Origin: Parnassius smintheus behrii
Lineage: Eukaryota; Arthropoda; Insecta; Lepidoptera; Papilionidae
NCBI GenBank assembly: GCA_036936625.1
Contig: JAUPFT010000001.1
Span: forward strand, 42,530,579 to 42,594,578
Length of the DNA stretch: 64,000 nt
Reading direction: 5' to 3'
This document shows positions 22,488 through 37,400 of this stretch, piece after piece. Position numbers and translations under genes: made by a program. Position 1 is the stretch's first letter, and every line of letters starts with the position of its first letter. Below the pieces are notes generated by a model, which saw only the letters and a list, made by a program, of their open reading frames with translations, made no database searches and was not told the DNA's origin.

Positions 22488-25400
22488 GTATGTTCCGCAA
22501 TTAAATTTTATTCTAACTTCTATCTTTAACCTAGATTCCTTAATTATACTCTCATAAGTAACTTCTAAACATATACCTTTCATGAAGTAGGGAGGACTTG
22601 TATTTTTATTAATTGTGTATTTGTCGCAATCACCACGCTTTGCAGTCGAAAACAGCGGTACTTGTCTTCCGTCACTTATAGAATTTTTCATTCAAAGTTT
22701 ATTTTTAATTAAATAAACGTACTTCATAAACTCTCTAGGTACCAACTTTTCTATCTTACCATAACAGCAATTAGCATCATATATTTTTACTTATTATAGG
22801 CTAGAGCTTGACAACAATATCACCTTGTAATAGATGGTTAAGAAGCCCTAGATGGTAAATCCATCAATTATCACTCAAATATAAATAAGAAAAATGCTCA
22901 GAGAAATAGGTACTTAAGAATATATATTTAAATATTTTAGAATTTAACATTTTGTTAATATTATATAAAACGATATCATATATTTGTTAAAATAATATTT
23001 ACCGTAAATATATAGATTAGATCCCGTGTTTTGCGACGTATGAATATCCACTGCCTCAAATCGTCCCGCGGATATCTAAAGAGGCGGCAGAGGGGAAATT
23101 AAACAGAAACGCATCAGCAACATTTTGCTGATAATAACTCAAAATAATAGAAAAATACAGTTGCCAAGCCGCTTTCGCTACCGCCAAGTTTGGTTACTAT
23201 GCCAAAGAACCCATTAAAAGTTCAGCAGTGGACTTTAGTTACGGTCTGGGTATTTTATGCTTTACCAAAACGAAATGGTTTTGCCGTCGTCAATCAACAC
23301 TCATGAAATGGACTGATGAATATACTCTTACGCCACCATCACACTGTAAGGCGGGCCTAGAAAAAGTGAGGCCCGCGTCCAGCAGTGGATTTTTAAAGGC
23401 TGATGCTGATGATGATGATGATGATGATGGTGATGTGTATGTGAATGATGATAATGACGATAGCGATGATGATTTTTTCCTGATTTTTTCCATGAATGTG
23501 ACAACTTCCGAGTAATCCAAACGTAATAAATGCGCAGGACATATAATGGTAAATGAAAAATGGTAAGCGACAGTAGCCTAATGGCAGGGCGCAGACCGCG
23601 AACTCAAAAAGGTCGTGGGTTCGAATCCGCCATTCGACTACTGCCGTGAACCACTCGTAACACAAGCAATTTAAGCTTACCACGAGTGGTTAAGGGGAAT
23701 ATTAGTAATGTTTATAGCATTATTAATATTCTTAAACAAAAAAAAAACAATGGTAAAAGAGATCGTGCACTAAATAATGCGATAAAAGGTTCTTTTCGTA
23801 ATCTAATCGCGTCGCATGTGATGTAAATATTGGTGATAAGATCGTAGGTAGGCGGGGAAGTAATGTCATAAACATGGGGACAATTACAACACAACACGGC
23901 ACTGTGGGGCCGCACGGAATTGATGTTTAACCATGTGCCATTTATTTATGTCCTTACGTGGGCTAACGTTTTTTTTTAAATAAAAATCACAAGCCTGATC
24001 AAAAGATGCAGCAATTTATGCCTCTGCGCAAAATTAAATTGATTGATGCGTTTCGAACTCAGGATCCGCGGCCCTGTAGCTCAGAGATTATCAAACTTAT
24101 TTCTTTTACCGCCCCCTTCGAAAATCAATAATTTTTCAGCGCCCCCAATTTTCTATACACTCCTAAAACTTAAGAACCACAAATTCATTACTTTAATTAA
24201 TTTAGTTATGGTGGGATATATTAGTCGGTTATGGTGTTTAAACTTACAATAAAAATTAGACATTATTACCAATGAGAGCAATTAAACGCTAATTTATAAT
24301 ATTTAGAATATATTTTTATTAAATTAAAAGAAACAATATAGAAAGGTAATCAATTTTAGTTTTAAAAATAATCTTCATCATCATCATCATTACAGCCCTT
24401 CACAAGTCCACTCCTGAACATAGGCCTCCCCCAAGTAATGCCACAAAGCACGGTCCTGAGCCACCTGCATCCATCGACTTCCTGCATATCTTACCAGGTC
24501 ATCACTCCATCTAGTGGGGGGTCGCCCTACACTATGCCTACCGGTACGAGGCTGCCACTCAAGAACCTTTCTTCCCCATCGGTTATCGGTTCTTCGAGCT
24601 ATATGGCCGGCCCATTGCCACTTCAGCTTACTAATCCGTTGGGCTATGTCGGTCACTCTGGTTTTACTGCGGATATCCTCATTTCTGAGTCTATCACGCA
24701 GAGAAACTCCGAGCATAGCCCTCTCCATAGCTCGCTGAGCGACCTTGAGCGTCCTCATACGGCCAGCAGTGAAGGACCACGTCACAGATCAGATTTTACT
24801 TAATCAGTCGTAAGTCGCCGCATTCGGTAACATGAAAACGACTTCTTTTTTTAGCAAGTAGCGTTGTCACAGCGCTAAATTCACGTTCACAAAATTATGA
24901 CGATAGAAATGCTAACAAAAATCGTTGAACGATCGACCATAATCCAGAGTACAACTGCGGGATTGACTTTTGTAGCCTAGATTCTTGATAGTCATTTTTG
25001 AATTTTATTTTTATTTCCTCATTCGTTGTCAGTTCTATAAGTTCTTCTTCCAGTTGGGGTGATACTCCTATGTTTCAATTTGAAAAAGGGTCAAACACCT
25101 AGTCTTGGTATTTCCAATTTCAAAATGTCCTGGAATCTATCAATGAAATCTCTGTGGAGATTTTCCAAATGTTGGCAGTAGACAAACAAGTCGTCGTTGT
25201 TGCAGGATACTGATGAATTGGGAAAATTATGAAACTCACGTCTGCTGATATTCTTCTTGTGTGAGAGCAGCTTGGCTACGAAAGCAGCGACGACATTTTT
25301 TTGTTTTTACTAAATGACGGTCATCGCCTTTAAGTTGGAGATTCATATCATTAAGCAATTTATAAAGGTCTGTCAGGTACGCGATATCATTTTTTGTTGT

Positions 25401-28400
25401 GAAGAGGTTGTCGCACATTTCTGTGTCTTTGTTTTCCAAGAACTCTACGACAGATTCAAACATATTGTAAAATCGAATCAGACATTTTTCTTTTAAGTAC
25501 GCTATGAAGTGAATATTTTTGACACCCCGTCATAGCTAGAGCGCCATATGAAGTAGCTGATATATTCTTCAAGGGAATTCTTTTTTCATCACAAAACTTT
25601 TCCAGTGTTTTAAATATGGTTTCTCCTTTTGTGTCTGTCTCAAAATTTCTAGCAAATAATAGTAAAATTTTTTCATCTTTAATAAACCTCACGTAAGACA
25701 GCAACAATGCTTCGTTGGTAAAATGGACTTATCCGAATGAATTGAAAATTGACTAGTCTTCAGATGATTGCACAATGGCTCTTCAATGTGTTCAGCCATT
25801 TCATCAATTCGTCTTTGCAAAGAACTATTGCCCAAAGGAATTTCTTGAATTATGTCTGTCGCCGGTTTACTGAGTATGGTAGTTATAACTTCTTTTATTG
25901 CCGGCAAAATGTATGTTTCCTCGATGGTGTGTGGTTTACCTGTTTTAGTAATTGGTAAAGAGATATTGTATGCAGCTTGAAGTCCGTCATCGTCTTGCTT
26001 TGCAGCCACCGAAAAAGTTTTGATATACTTGGCTGAGTATTATGTTTCTTTTCCAGGTCTTAAAAATGAGTTAGATTTTGTCCTTCTTATCTGAATTCAT
26101 ATATATTAATATTAAATTGATATTGAAGTCTTGAAGGCTTCATCGCTTCATTTGAAAATGTTTTTTAATAAAGAAGGCACAAAGGCATCGATGTATCGAT
26201 GAACCAGCTGATTACGACTGGATTGCACCAATAGCGTTATTTAACAAATACTTTTTACAACTTGATTACATACGGGGTACGGTCTATCCTACAAAATATA
26301 TGTTAAGTGTTTCTATTTATAGTTTTTATACCATCCTGCACGACAGAAATATAAACTGATTATTCAATATTGAGTAGTAGGTAGGTTTTAATTTAAGTAA
26401 ATTTTGAAATATAAAGTATCTAAAGATAAAAAAAAATCAATCATCCCCTCTAAACTACGCCAACCCTCCCCCATTTTTTCTGAGCCTGTTAACGCCCCTC
26501 TCTAGGTCTCCAACGCCCACAAGGGGGGCGTTGGAGACCTAGAGCCATTTTGAGAAAGACTGCTGTAGCTTGAAGCTCTGGCCAAGCGATTGTCAAATGT
26601 GGCAAGAACTATAATGTGTTGCATAGAATACTGTGATTGGATAAAATCCTGTAATTATATAGAGATATTATACCAACATTGTCATCTTTTCTAAATTACT
26701 AAATATTGAATAAACAAGTTTAATTAAGCGTTTATGAAATAAATCCATTTTTGTCATCAGTGTGAACCTGGTCTTGGGGCGAGCGTCATGTACAACTTGT
26801 TGTACAATCCGCCTCAAAAATTATTGCTTTTAGCTGGATGTTCAACCGTTTGCACCACAGTTGCTGAAGCCGCTAAAATGTGGAACCTTATGGTCGTAAG
26901 TTTGCAAGTTAAATAAAAATATTTTTCCAATAACCCTCTTAGAAATGAAAGGAGTCCCGTGCTCGACAGCAATATAGTTCTTGAATACTTTTTACTTAAT
27001 AATAGCTACATATTATTTTTAATTGTAAAAAGGTTAACCCGTTATACTAATTTTTTTATAGAACAGGTGACATACAAACTAACAGTCCACCCGATGGCAA
27101 GTGGCTACCACGACCCACCTGTGACCAACCAAAGAAGTCTATAGATGTTTTGTACCTTTGGGGACTAAGATGGAATGCCTCTTCACCGGTAATTATACTG
27201 GCATACCGTGCAAACTAAAAACAGTAGTTCACGCACTTCTGCTTGGCGTCAAATATATATTATACTAAGCTATTAATTAGAGATGCTTAACTTTTATTTT
27301 TCCTTTTTCTTTCTTTGTCTGGCCATAAAATTCTACTACTGTGCATGGGTAGATAAATGAGAATTAAGGAAACGCTATTTTTTTTAAAATGTAAAATTGA
27401 TAGTAACATGCATAAATAATAATATAACTAAAGTCCTATAGTGTCTATAACTAAACTTTTACAATGTTTTAAACTTATTGAGCCACTTTTAGGACTAAAG
27501 GACATTATAAATTTGTTTATTTATTTTTTATTATTAATACACTAATTTCTAAGATGAGGTAACTAGTTACCATTTCGTGTGCAATTAATGCTAGTCTATT
27601 TTGTTAACATTTTTACACAAGGTATTTCAACTACAAGATTAAAATTTAGTGGCCTCAATTAATTTCAAGTATCAAGAAATAGCAGTTGCCGTGTAGTGAC
27701 AGAGTAAAAGAACCCATCGTCCCATTATCTACACGTTTGGATCGTAAAAGGCGACAAAGGAAAATTAAACTGGGGATATGGAGCAGCATATATAAATAAT
27801 AAAAAGAACTTCACTTGGCAACCCTCCTGCCAAGCGAGGCAACTGTGGCAATTATTATCCTTATGAAGCACGTTATGGGAGAGGCCTATGTTGTGCAGTG
27901 GACTTTAGAGAAGCTATAATGAATATCTGAATTAATGTTATATAGGAAAGGGAGCCTTGAAAAGGGTCCTTGCGTTGACTGGCAAGATAAATTTCTACCC
28001 TCGTAATTAGCGACCTCACCCCTTTTCACGCAGAGTTCCAAAAATATATCATCTACCAAGTCAATTCTGATTAAAATTTCTAAACTCACTGGAAAATTTA
28101 TGACCATCAAATTGAGTGGGAGTGTGAGGGAGTAGGTTAGCCCTATTACCGTAGCTAAACCACCCTGTTGGAACTTTCTAGATAAGTAACAATGTGGCAA
28201 ACCAGATTAAATGTAACCAATCTGAAAGATTGTTTGACTGGCCTGTTGGTCTACTGGTTAGTAACCCTGACTGCTATGCCGGAGGTCGTGGCTTCGATTC
28301 CCATCCAGGGAAATGTTTGTGTGATGAGCACGATCATTTGTTCTGTGTCTGGGTGTAATTTATCTATAATATTTGTGTATTTAGAAATATGTAAGTATGT

Positions 28401-31400
28401 TTATCAGTTGTCTAGTACCCATAACACAAGCTCTGCTTAGCTTGGGACTAGATGGCGTTGTGTGATAGTTGTGGAATATTATATTATTATTTATTATATT
28501 ATATATTCCTCTCCGTATCTTTGGAAATTATATGCATTAGATACATATTTGGAGTTATCTTGGAATATCCATAGCCATCAACCGTTCCCATAGATTGAAA
28601 AATAATTGACTTCCATTGCCACCTCCCATATATACAATTCGAGCAGGTCTCTTATTATACAATCAATTTTCGTAGATAGGCAATGGAAAATTTTTCATTC
28701 ATTACAGCCTGACAAAAGATTATTGTTGAACATAGGCCTTCTCCATGGTTGTCTCATAAAGGAGGAAATTTGGCTCTGTGGCCACACTAGGTTGCCGGGA
28801 TGAAAAATAAGGTATACTTCGTCCAGTTAAACATTATTTAAACTGTATATCGATAGTAAATTGCACAAATGTAGACTGAAACGACCTTTCCCTATGAAGT
28901 TCAGCTCATTTATATGCAATTCGCAATATTAGTCTGTTAATCTGTCTAGCAGCGTGCAACATGGTTTCTAATATTGCAATTCCTTTGTGAAATAATTCTG
29001 TTTATCTTGTTTAGCTATGTTATGGAGCATCATCGCCAGCTCTATCGGACCGTGCGCGATTTCCAACTTTATTTCGTACTCATCCATCTGCCACAGTACA
29101 TAACCCCACAAGAATCAAATTAATGCAAAAATTCGGCTGGTCCCGTATCGCCATTTTGCAACAAGCGGAGGAAGTTTTTATATCGGTGAGTACTTCGTTC
29201 ATTTGGTTCTATATGGCTTAATATACATCTTATATTTTTACAAAAATATCTCAGTTCATTATTTCACAGGCTGATTGTTAATTAATTTTGAAAATACATT
29301 TTATTACGTTTAACGTGAAACGTCCTTAAAATTACATTGATACATACAGGTACCAGGTCAGAAAAGTGGATCGTAACGAAAGGGTCGTTATTGTCTTATC
29401 TTAATAATTACAAAAATATTTGTCTTAGAAACATGAATCTAGTATCGTTATTTAGCATATATAGTCAGTTCGCTATGATCTTCTGTAGCTTGCGAGAGGG
29501 TGGGGCGGGGCGGCAAGGGATGGATATGACATAGAATGACCGAAAACCGGCGCTTTTGCTCCTTCTATTCAGTGTAACTCAAAACTCATGCATAATAGGC
29601 ATAGGAAAATTGATTTAAATAAAAATAATTTTAATTTGTAATATTTATAGTTAAAAATAACCAAGAAGTGCAACAAAATATAAAAATTAAATATGTCAAA
29701 GTCAGTGCGTGCGTAACGGCTATCGTCAGAAAGGGGTTGTAAGCCACACATTGGTACCTTCATATTTGGCCATGAGCGAGCGAGGCGGTTTCATGAGGAG
29801 TGTGTTAAAGCTGCCAAGGGACCCTTAGTAAACGACGCCGATTCCGCGAGCACCTCTACCGCCGTTGTAATTGTACTAATAGACGTAACGCGTGAAGATA
29901 CCAATCATACATTAGTTAAAACTGCCTCGGCACGCTTACGCTTAAACGGCACCTTACCTTTAGAATCACCAGTTGATTAGTGACCGAAAATACGGAGGTC
30001 CGTATTTTCCGGTTTCCAAAATTATTTTAAAACTTGTGTCTGAAGTCGAGTCTTTGCTGAATAAAGTCTTGGATTGGGGGCGTCTGAATCTAGTCCAGTT
30101 CAATTCCCAGAAGACAGTACTGCGCGTTTACCGCTAAAAACAGCCTCTTTGTCGTATATCCTCAATTTTAGTGCACTTCCCTTGTTGCCTCAGCCAGTAT
30201 CGGAACCCTTGGTGTTGACATATCGAATGACGTGCAATTTCGTAGTCACTTAGAAGGGAAGGTTAAATTGATTTCTAAAAACTAAAATAGTGTGGGATAG
30301 TATTTCAGGCCGATACACCACTTGCAACTTTACAAGGCGCTGGTTTGGCCTCACATGGAATAGTATTCTCATCTCTAGTCCGGGACTCTCCAGTACCAAC
30401 TCCTTCCACGTGACCATATCCATCATCTCGTTCTCGTCATGCGACTCAAATCGTTGATGACCGAGTTTCTCTGATCGGCGAATCACTGGCGCTGTGAAGA
30501 GATGTTGCATCCCTTTGCAGTTTCTATCGCATTTACCACGGGGAGTACTCTGAGAAATTATTCGGATTAATTTCGCACGCATGTACGCAGTGACAAATCT
30601 TACTTTACCAATCACATTATCTGCATACTTGGCGGTCCACTACCTTGCATTTGCTGGGAGTTTTCTTCCTCATACAACCTCTTAGTGGAGTTGTTTACTA
30701 TTAGTGATTTATCAGGACCGATACGACCTAGGTACCATTAAGAAATGAGTTTACTCCTTTTTTAAATTGCGGGATTGTATTAAATATTTAAAAAAAGTCA
30801 ATATTCTTTTCATTTCCATCTTGAACACTAAAAGCGACTGGCTGACATAGACGTTTCACGTTAAACCAACACCCGTGTGGCCCAAAACAGCCCCACCCGA
30901 TTTTTTGTAACATCATGCTCTCAATTCATTTTGTCAAAAAAAATTGTTTTTTTTTCTAAGAAAACTATGTTTAAGCTTTTCTTGTTAACTATAGACTAGC
31001 AGAAAATTGCTTTGGAATGTTCTAGGTGGATTTGTAGTCTGACAGAAAATATTTTGAATATAATATTACAAATTAAGAAAAAAAATTAATTATAAAACCT
31101 TTAAAGCATTAAATATTAAAAATCCATTAGCGATTATATTGTTATTAAGAAATATCTTTTCTCGTAGATATGGTCTTTAAATGAAGGTTGTAAATAATCA
31201 AAGTTAAAAGCAATGTTCCCCTTATTTATTTCCTCATTCATCATGTTTATGAATCTTCTATTAGTTGAGTAACCTTGTCTGGATAAATTTGAAACATAAT
31301 TTACAAAACTCATTCGTTTTTATTAAACATATTTTAAAAGTGAATATTTTAACGCATGTTTAGGATGGAAACCTAACTCAAAAAAGTGAAACGTCACGAA

Positions 31401-34400
31401 AGTACGAACGCAAATTGAAATGCTCTTCATAGCCTGGACAACGCATATTTTTGTCCAGGTTAGTGAACGAGATGGAACTGCGACACTGGGACAGTGTTCC
31501 TTCACATTCACTGTGTATAATTTTTATTTTTATATTTTATAAAATGCCCAAATATTTGCGACTATAAAACGAAAAAGAAAATGATTATTTTTTGAAAATG
31601 TTATGACTAGTTTATCGAAGACAATGTTTTGAAACTATAAGAATACGAAGGGATATATTGTTTTAAATTGAACAGTTATATAATTTTAATTCAATCGTAA
31701 TTTTAGACCGTCGAAGACTTGGAAGCGCATTGTAAGAAATCGGGTATAGAGATTGTGACTAGGCAATCCTTTCTCTCTGACCCGAACGATGCGGTACGTA
31801 ACCTTCGCAGACAGGACGCCCGTGTCATAGTTGGTCTCTTCTACGTGGTAGCTGCTCGTCGTGTATTATGCGAAGTGTATAAACATCGACTCTATGGGAA
31901 ATCTCATGTTTGGTTTTTTATTGGTAAGTTTTTTTATTTTATTTTTATTTTTATAGGGTTGGGTGATAAACGAGCACACAGTCCACCTGATGGTAAGTGT
32001 TTGCTGCGGCCCATAGACATCTACATCTATCCTCAATTAAAAATCAAAATGCAGATGCGTCGTCACCCGTGAGGACTAAGATGGAATGCCTCGTTTCCAG
32101 TAAAAAGGGTCTCCGGTTATCTACACTCACCATACGTAACACAGCAGCATTATCCTACTATTTCACGCTGGTGTTCTGTGAGAGCGTGGTCCTTCCCCGG
32201 TTGAGCCGACCTATTCTTGCTACAACTATACTACTAATATAACTGCAGCATGGCTCTACCACGTATAAAATATCAAATAGTAATATTAATTCGTGAAGTA
32301 CCAATTTAACAAAAAATAATTCAATTAATTATCATGTTAGCCATTGTTTGCACCAATTCACAAACCTGTGATTGGAGCAAGTTTGCCCATATCTCGGCAA
32401 GATTGTTTTTTTTAAATAAAGTAGCAAACGAGCGAATAGTTCACTTGATTGTATGTGCTGACCTGCCTTTCTACAGCCCATAACATGTGTAATCTATAGG
32501 AATTAATATTTCTATGTTTATTTTATTAATTTTATATACATGTCTAGAACAGGTAAATGAAATTGTATACTTGGGGAGTGCTTTCAGCCGGGATGGAAGA
32601 TGTGATTTAGATGTGGATAGGCGTGTCGCTGCCGGAAACAAAGTCAATGGTGCCCTGAATGCATTAGTCAAAAGGCAAGGCGTGGTGAAGAGTGCACGCC
32701 TTGCAATACATAACGCAGTTTTGGTACCGACTTTGTTATATGGCAGCGAAACCTGGGTATGCCAGAAGAAGCATAAAAGCAAGTTGAATGCAGTGGAGAT
32801 GCGATCTCTTCGTAAAATGTGTGGCGTTACCATAGCCGACCGAAAGCGAAACGAAGAGATTCGCAATATGGCAGGATTGAAAGATGACCTTATCACAAAA
32901 ATTGATAGGGGCGTACTCCAATGGTTTGGGCACGTTGAACGAATGAGTGAAGACCGAATGGTGAAGAAAATATATAGAGCGAAAGTAAATATTAAAAGGT
33001 GTCGAGGTAGACCGAGACTAACTTTCGAAGACCATGTGAGCAAATTGCTCGAAGTGGGGAGGGTCAAGAGTACTCGGATACCTAGACGTGCATGTATGAA
33101 GAAGTTAATGAACCTGAAAGAAGCGAAAGAGGTATGTAAGGATCGTGACACTTGGCGATCTGTTCTCTCTGGCTACCCCGTTAGGGATTGTGCGTGACGA
33201 TAAGTAAGTAAGTAAGTAAGTAAGTTATATACATTCCTACACCATTTATCCTATTAGGTATCATGTCATGTTATGAGCGGTAGGTATGCTAGTTATGTAT
33301 TAAGTTTACTACTATTTACAAGCCTACTATACATTACTACTATTTATAAGCCTACCCGTGGTAGGAAAATCATGACGTGTAGATAAATTTGTGACCACGG
33401 CACTGAAATCGGAATTGAATTACGTCACATTATACTATCATATATACCATTCGTTTATATCTCGTTTGAGTTAGTTTTTATTTTTGACAACCTGGTAGTG
33501 AAGCGATCAAACATTGCGCTGCAACGTAATTCCTCCGGATCTGGGTGTTATTCCGTTTGTAATTCTTAACTCAAAAACGCTTCTACGACAAATAAGAAAG
33601 TTATAACGAATAATAAATTTCTGAACACACAAAAATAAACAAAACATACCAGATAAAGGAAAGTTTTCTTGTCTTACTAAGCGTAATCAAATTTATGGTT
33701 AAAACAAATTTCGTGCGCCGACTGCATTTTGTCAAGCAATAACTGAAACTCAAGAATATTAATTTTATTTTCCCAAATTGTGATACTGTCGTAACTACTA
33801 TCTAGCGGCGCCTTTAGCGCGAAGTAATTCAATAAAGCCACCATTTCATTACAGCTAACGAGAGAGTTAGCTGATGTTTGTGAAAACAAGTTACTTCATT
33901 ACGTTTACAAATGTACATATAAGTTTTTTAATCTTTATAACTTTTAGCAAGAAGGACATAATATCAAAAGTATTGTATTTGAATTATTTAAACATTGTAC
34001 TCACTATACTCGGTGGTATCCCTGAAATGCTGATTTATTGATTTATCATAATGTGTTCTGCGGTAAAAGTAAACTGGAAAACTTAAAGATTTGAGGATAT
34101 TTGTAGTTCGCCAAAATACATAAGGGTATTCCCCATGGCTTCTTCGCTACCATAAACCCACACTTAAGTAAATCCCTATTAATAGAACGTATGCAGTGTT
34201 TTACGAATTGTATCTGAACCAGAAAGCTTGATGGTGTCCGCTTTGATAACGTGTTTATTTATAGCTGGCATATCTGAGAGCTGAGACAACTTTTTTCCTA
34301 AGGAGGCGGTAAACTTGTTCTAAAATTTCTTTAATAAAAATATTAATAACAAGAACGGGTAAATAATTCAAGTAAAATAATAAAAATATATTTCTGAATA

Positions 34401-37400
34401 AAAATATTTATGCAGTGGATATTTTAATTCGACTTGGCTGGGCTTTGATAACTAGCTTGGCGTGCAAACTTTAAACAAATCATGAATTCAATTTTCATCT
34501 CTATGGTATATATAGCCTGGCTTATTATCAAATTACTTTGATTTTCGTGATTTATAAAGTAATTTTGATAACGAGCTGTATATTTCTTTAGCTACTGTTG
34601 CTTTATCTTAATATAATAAACGTCTAAATTATTATGTAATGTTTTATATTGTTTTCTTATATTTACGCGTACACTACACATTGAAAAAAGAAATGACGGA
34701 CGTATAACGCTCATGACCATGGGTGCTGTAAAACACCCGAATCGTCAGAAATGTAGAATAAGTAAATTAAACCCAATTAAATCACTAAGATATTCAAAGT
34801 AATTATTGATAGAAATACTATTATAAATGTTCAATAGACAAATTATTATATTTCAATTAATCTTCACTTAGGGTGGTATGAAGATAATTGGTTTGAAACA
34901 AATTTAGAACGCGAGGGTATTGACTGCACTGTGGAACAGATGAGAGAAGCTGCTGAGGGGCATCTTACTACGGAGGCCCTTATGTGGAATCAAAATGCCA
35001 ATCAAACCACGATATCAGGAATGACCTCTGAAGACTTTAGGTAATTATTATTACAAATTTATAATTAAAAAAACCGCGTTCCTTAGCGCTGTAACTCATT
35101 GCTAAGCCATTACGCCGCCGAGATAGTGCTAGTTATTTCATTTACATTTCTTAAATTTCAGAAATTATACCATAGACAATGGTACAAATATAATAAACTG
35201 TAGATTTTTTCACAGGTCACGATTAAATGATGCACTCAAAGAGGCAGGTTATGATATTGACGGGGAACGATTTCCAGAAGGCTACCAAGAAGCACCTTTA
35301 GCCTACGACGCCGTGTGGGCCGTTGCATTAGGTAAAATGCTATGCAGACAAAAATCAAATAAATTTTTTACTTATTGTATTACTTATTATATAACAATAT
35401 AAATATTTCAGCATTTAATAAGACTATGGAAAAGTTGGAGAAAAGCGGACTGAGTTTGAAGAATTTTACGTACACTAATAAGAAGATTGCGGATGATATT
35501 TATGAGGCCATAAATTCGACCTCATTTTTGGGAGTTTCGGTATGGTTTTTTTTGTTTAGACTAATCTATAAAAGACCAAATTAATTAAGTATAAAAATGT
35601 TTACAAATATATTGTTGCAATTAACCTACATTTTTGTGTTTTAGGGTTTGGTAGCTTTTTCCTCACAAGGGGATAGAATAGCACTTACCCAAATAGAACA
35701 ATTGTCAAATAACCATTACGTGAAGCTGGGATACTACGACACACAGGCTGATAATCTAACTTGGTTAGATCGGGAACAGTGGGTCGGTACGTGTTTTTTT
35801 TTATTTGTCAGACAAAAGAAAAAACACATTATATAATAAACAAAACATTAAAAACCATTTTGATGATGTTTAAAGAAATATTGACGATTTTTAAGGTGGA
35901 AAAGTACCTCCGGATCGCACAGTGGTAGTAAATGAATTACGTACTGTCTCCCTACCATTATTCGCATGTATGACCGCTCTTTGTATTGCTGGCATCCTAG
36001 CTGCCATCGGCTTGATAGTCTTCAATATTATGCATCGGCATAGAAGGTATGTAACAAAGGCTATACTACACTTCTTAATACACTTGTTAATATTGTTAAC
36101 TAATACTTCCTAATGTATTGTATTCGTTATTGTTACCTATTTAAGAAAAAAAGAAGTTTCTTTAAAACAACTTTTAAGAAAAACTTCTGACTTTATACAT
36201 CTTTTAAAAATATTATTTTTTGTTTATTATTTGTTTGAAAATTAGTCTTATTAAAGTTATTTTTATTTCAAAACTCATAAAAACTATTTTAATATTTTAG
36301 TTCTCTTCATCAGACATTTATTTGTAAGCATTTTTGGTATCTATTGTATCTACAGAGTTATACAGTGGTCTCATCCAGCTTGTAACACAGTAATGCTATG
36401 CGGTTGCTGTGTTTGTTTGGGTGCAGCAGTCGCCCTCGGTATTGATGGCCGATGGGTAACACCGCAACACTACACAGGACTTTGCGCCACTCGGGCGTGG
36501 CTTCTAGCTATAGGTTTTTCAATGGCCTATGGTGCGATGTTCACTAAAGTATGGCGTGTACATAGACATACGACCAAACCAAAAGCGGAGACGCAGGTAC
36601 TGTTTACTAATAATTATTATAAAGATAATGATCGATTTGATCGAATTAAGTTGTAATGCATTGACGTAACGTTAAAAGTAAAAGAAATAAATGTGTATCA
36701 AAGTCGAAAAATATAGTCTATTCCGGTCTCGTTGAAATCCCAAATGGCAATATTTATATTATGTTGCCAAGTTCACGAAAGTCATAAATTTCTTATGTCT
36801 GGTAAAGTTTGACAGTAGCCAAAACTTACTTAAATATTCACTCGGAAGACGGGCGATGTGGCCCGCCACCTGTCACGTTCTGTCTCCCACAGGGGCGAGA
36901 AGTGGATTGCGGAAGTCCAATTGACGATGCTGAATGTGTGCCCAGTTTCTGTTGAGTGCTGGGTATTATAGTATCTTTATAGGGACACTGGTACTTGTAT
37001 TAGGATCAACGAAACATACAAGAACTGGTTTAGAATTCTTATTATGGTTGTATAGCTTTTGGTGGTTGTTCGGTCTGTTTATGGACAGTTGTTCGGAAAT
37101 ATTGAAAATCGAAATGAAAGTGAACGCACGTAGGACGAAGGTGATAGTTTTTGACATGTAAAAACGGACTTGGTTGAGCAACTCGATGAGTTTGTATATT
37201 TAGTATGTGTTCTAGCAGAAATGACAAGGATATAGAACAAGATTAAATCCTGGACACAATAAATGGACCCCTTCACTCCATTAGTCATAATGTGTCAAAA
37301 AGGCACATACGGGAATTAACAATGCCGTGCCAAGCTCTACCTTCATGTATGGTAGTGAAAGTTGAGTGTATGTGCACAAGAAGAATAAGAGTAAAATTAA

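Larger units (their letters stand above)
24074..26570 (-). mobile_element. hAT DNA transposon, inactive, with 8-bp target duplication
   Basis: The element is 24082-26562, bounded by the exact direct repeat CTGTAGCT (24074-24081 and 26563-26570). Ends are CAGAGATTATCAAA and, reverse-complemented, CAGTCTTTCTCAAA, fitting hAT termini. The right end has a perfect hairpin at 26500-26544 (19-bp arms). Minus-strand frames 26009-25689, 25707-25456 and 25463-25236 encode a SCAND3/ZBED-type hAT transposase in pieces: S-L-P-I-T-K-T-G-K-P-H-T, Y-V-R-F-I-K-D, E-T-D-T-K-G-E. These are separated by shifts, so no enzyme is made. An RTE fragment is nested at 24362-24790. Lies in intron 1 of GABA-B-R1. Confidence 0.85.

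Noticed and set aside
23567..23650. tRNA gene
   Set aside because: A- and B-box-like motifs are present, but the sequence continues into a SINE body and A tail and a second copy of that body exists at 983.
28245..28320. tRNA gene
   Set aside because: Head of a widespread lepidopteran SINE, with SINE body and tail following.
32471..33151. 226-codon minus-strand frame
   Set aside because: Antisense to the RTE ORF2 C-terminus; no independent similarity.
33677..33889. 70-codon minus frame in intron 4 of the receptor
   Set aside because: No motif, no splice support.
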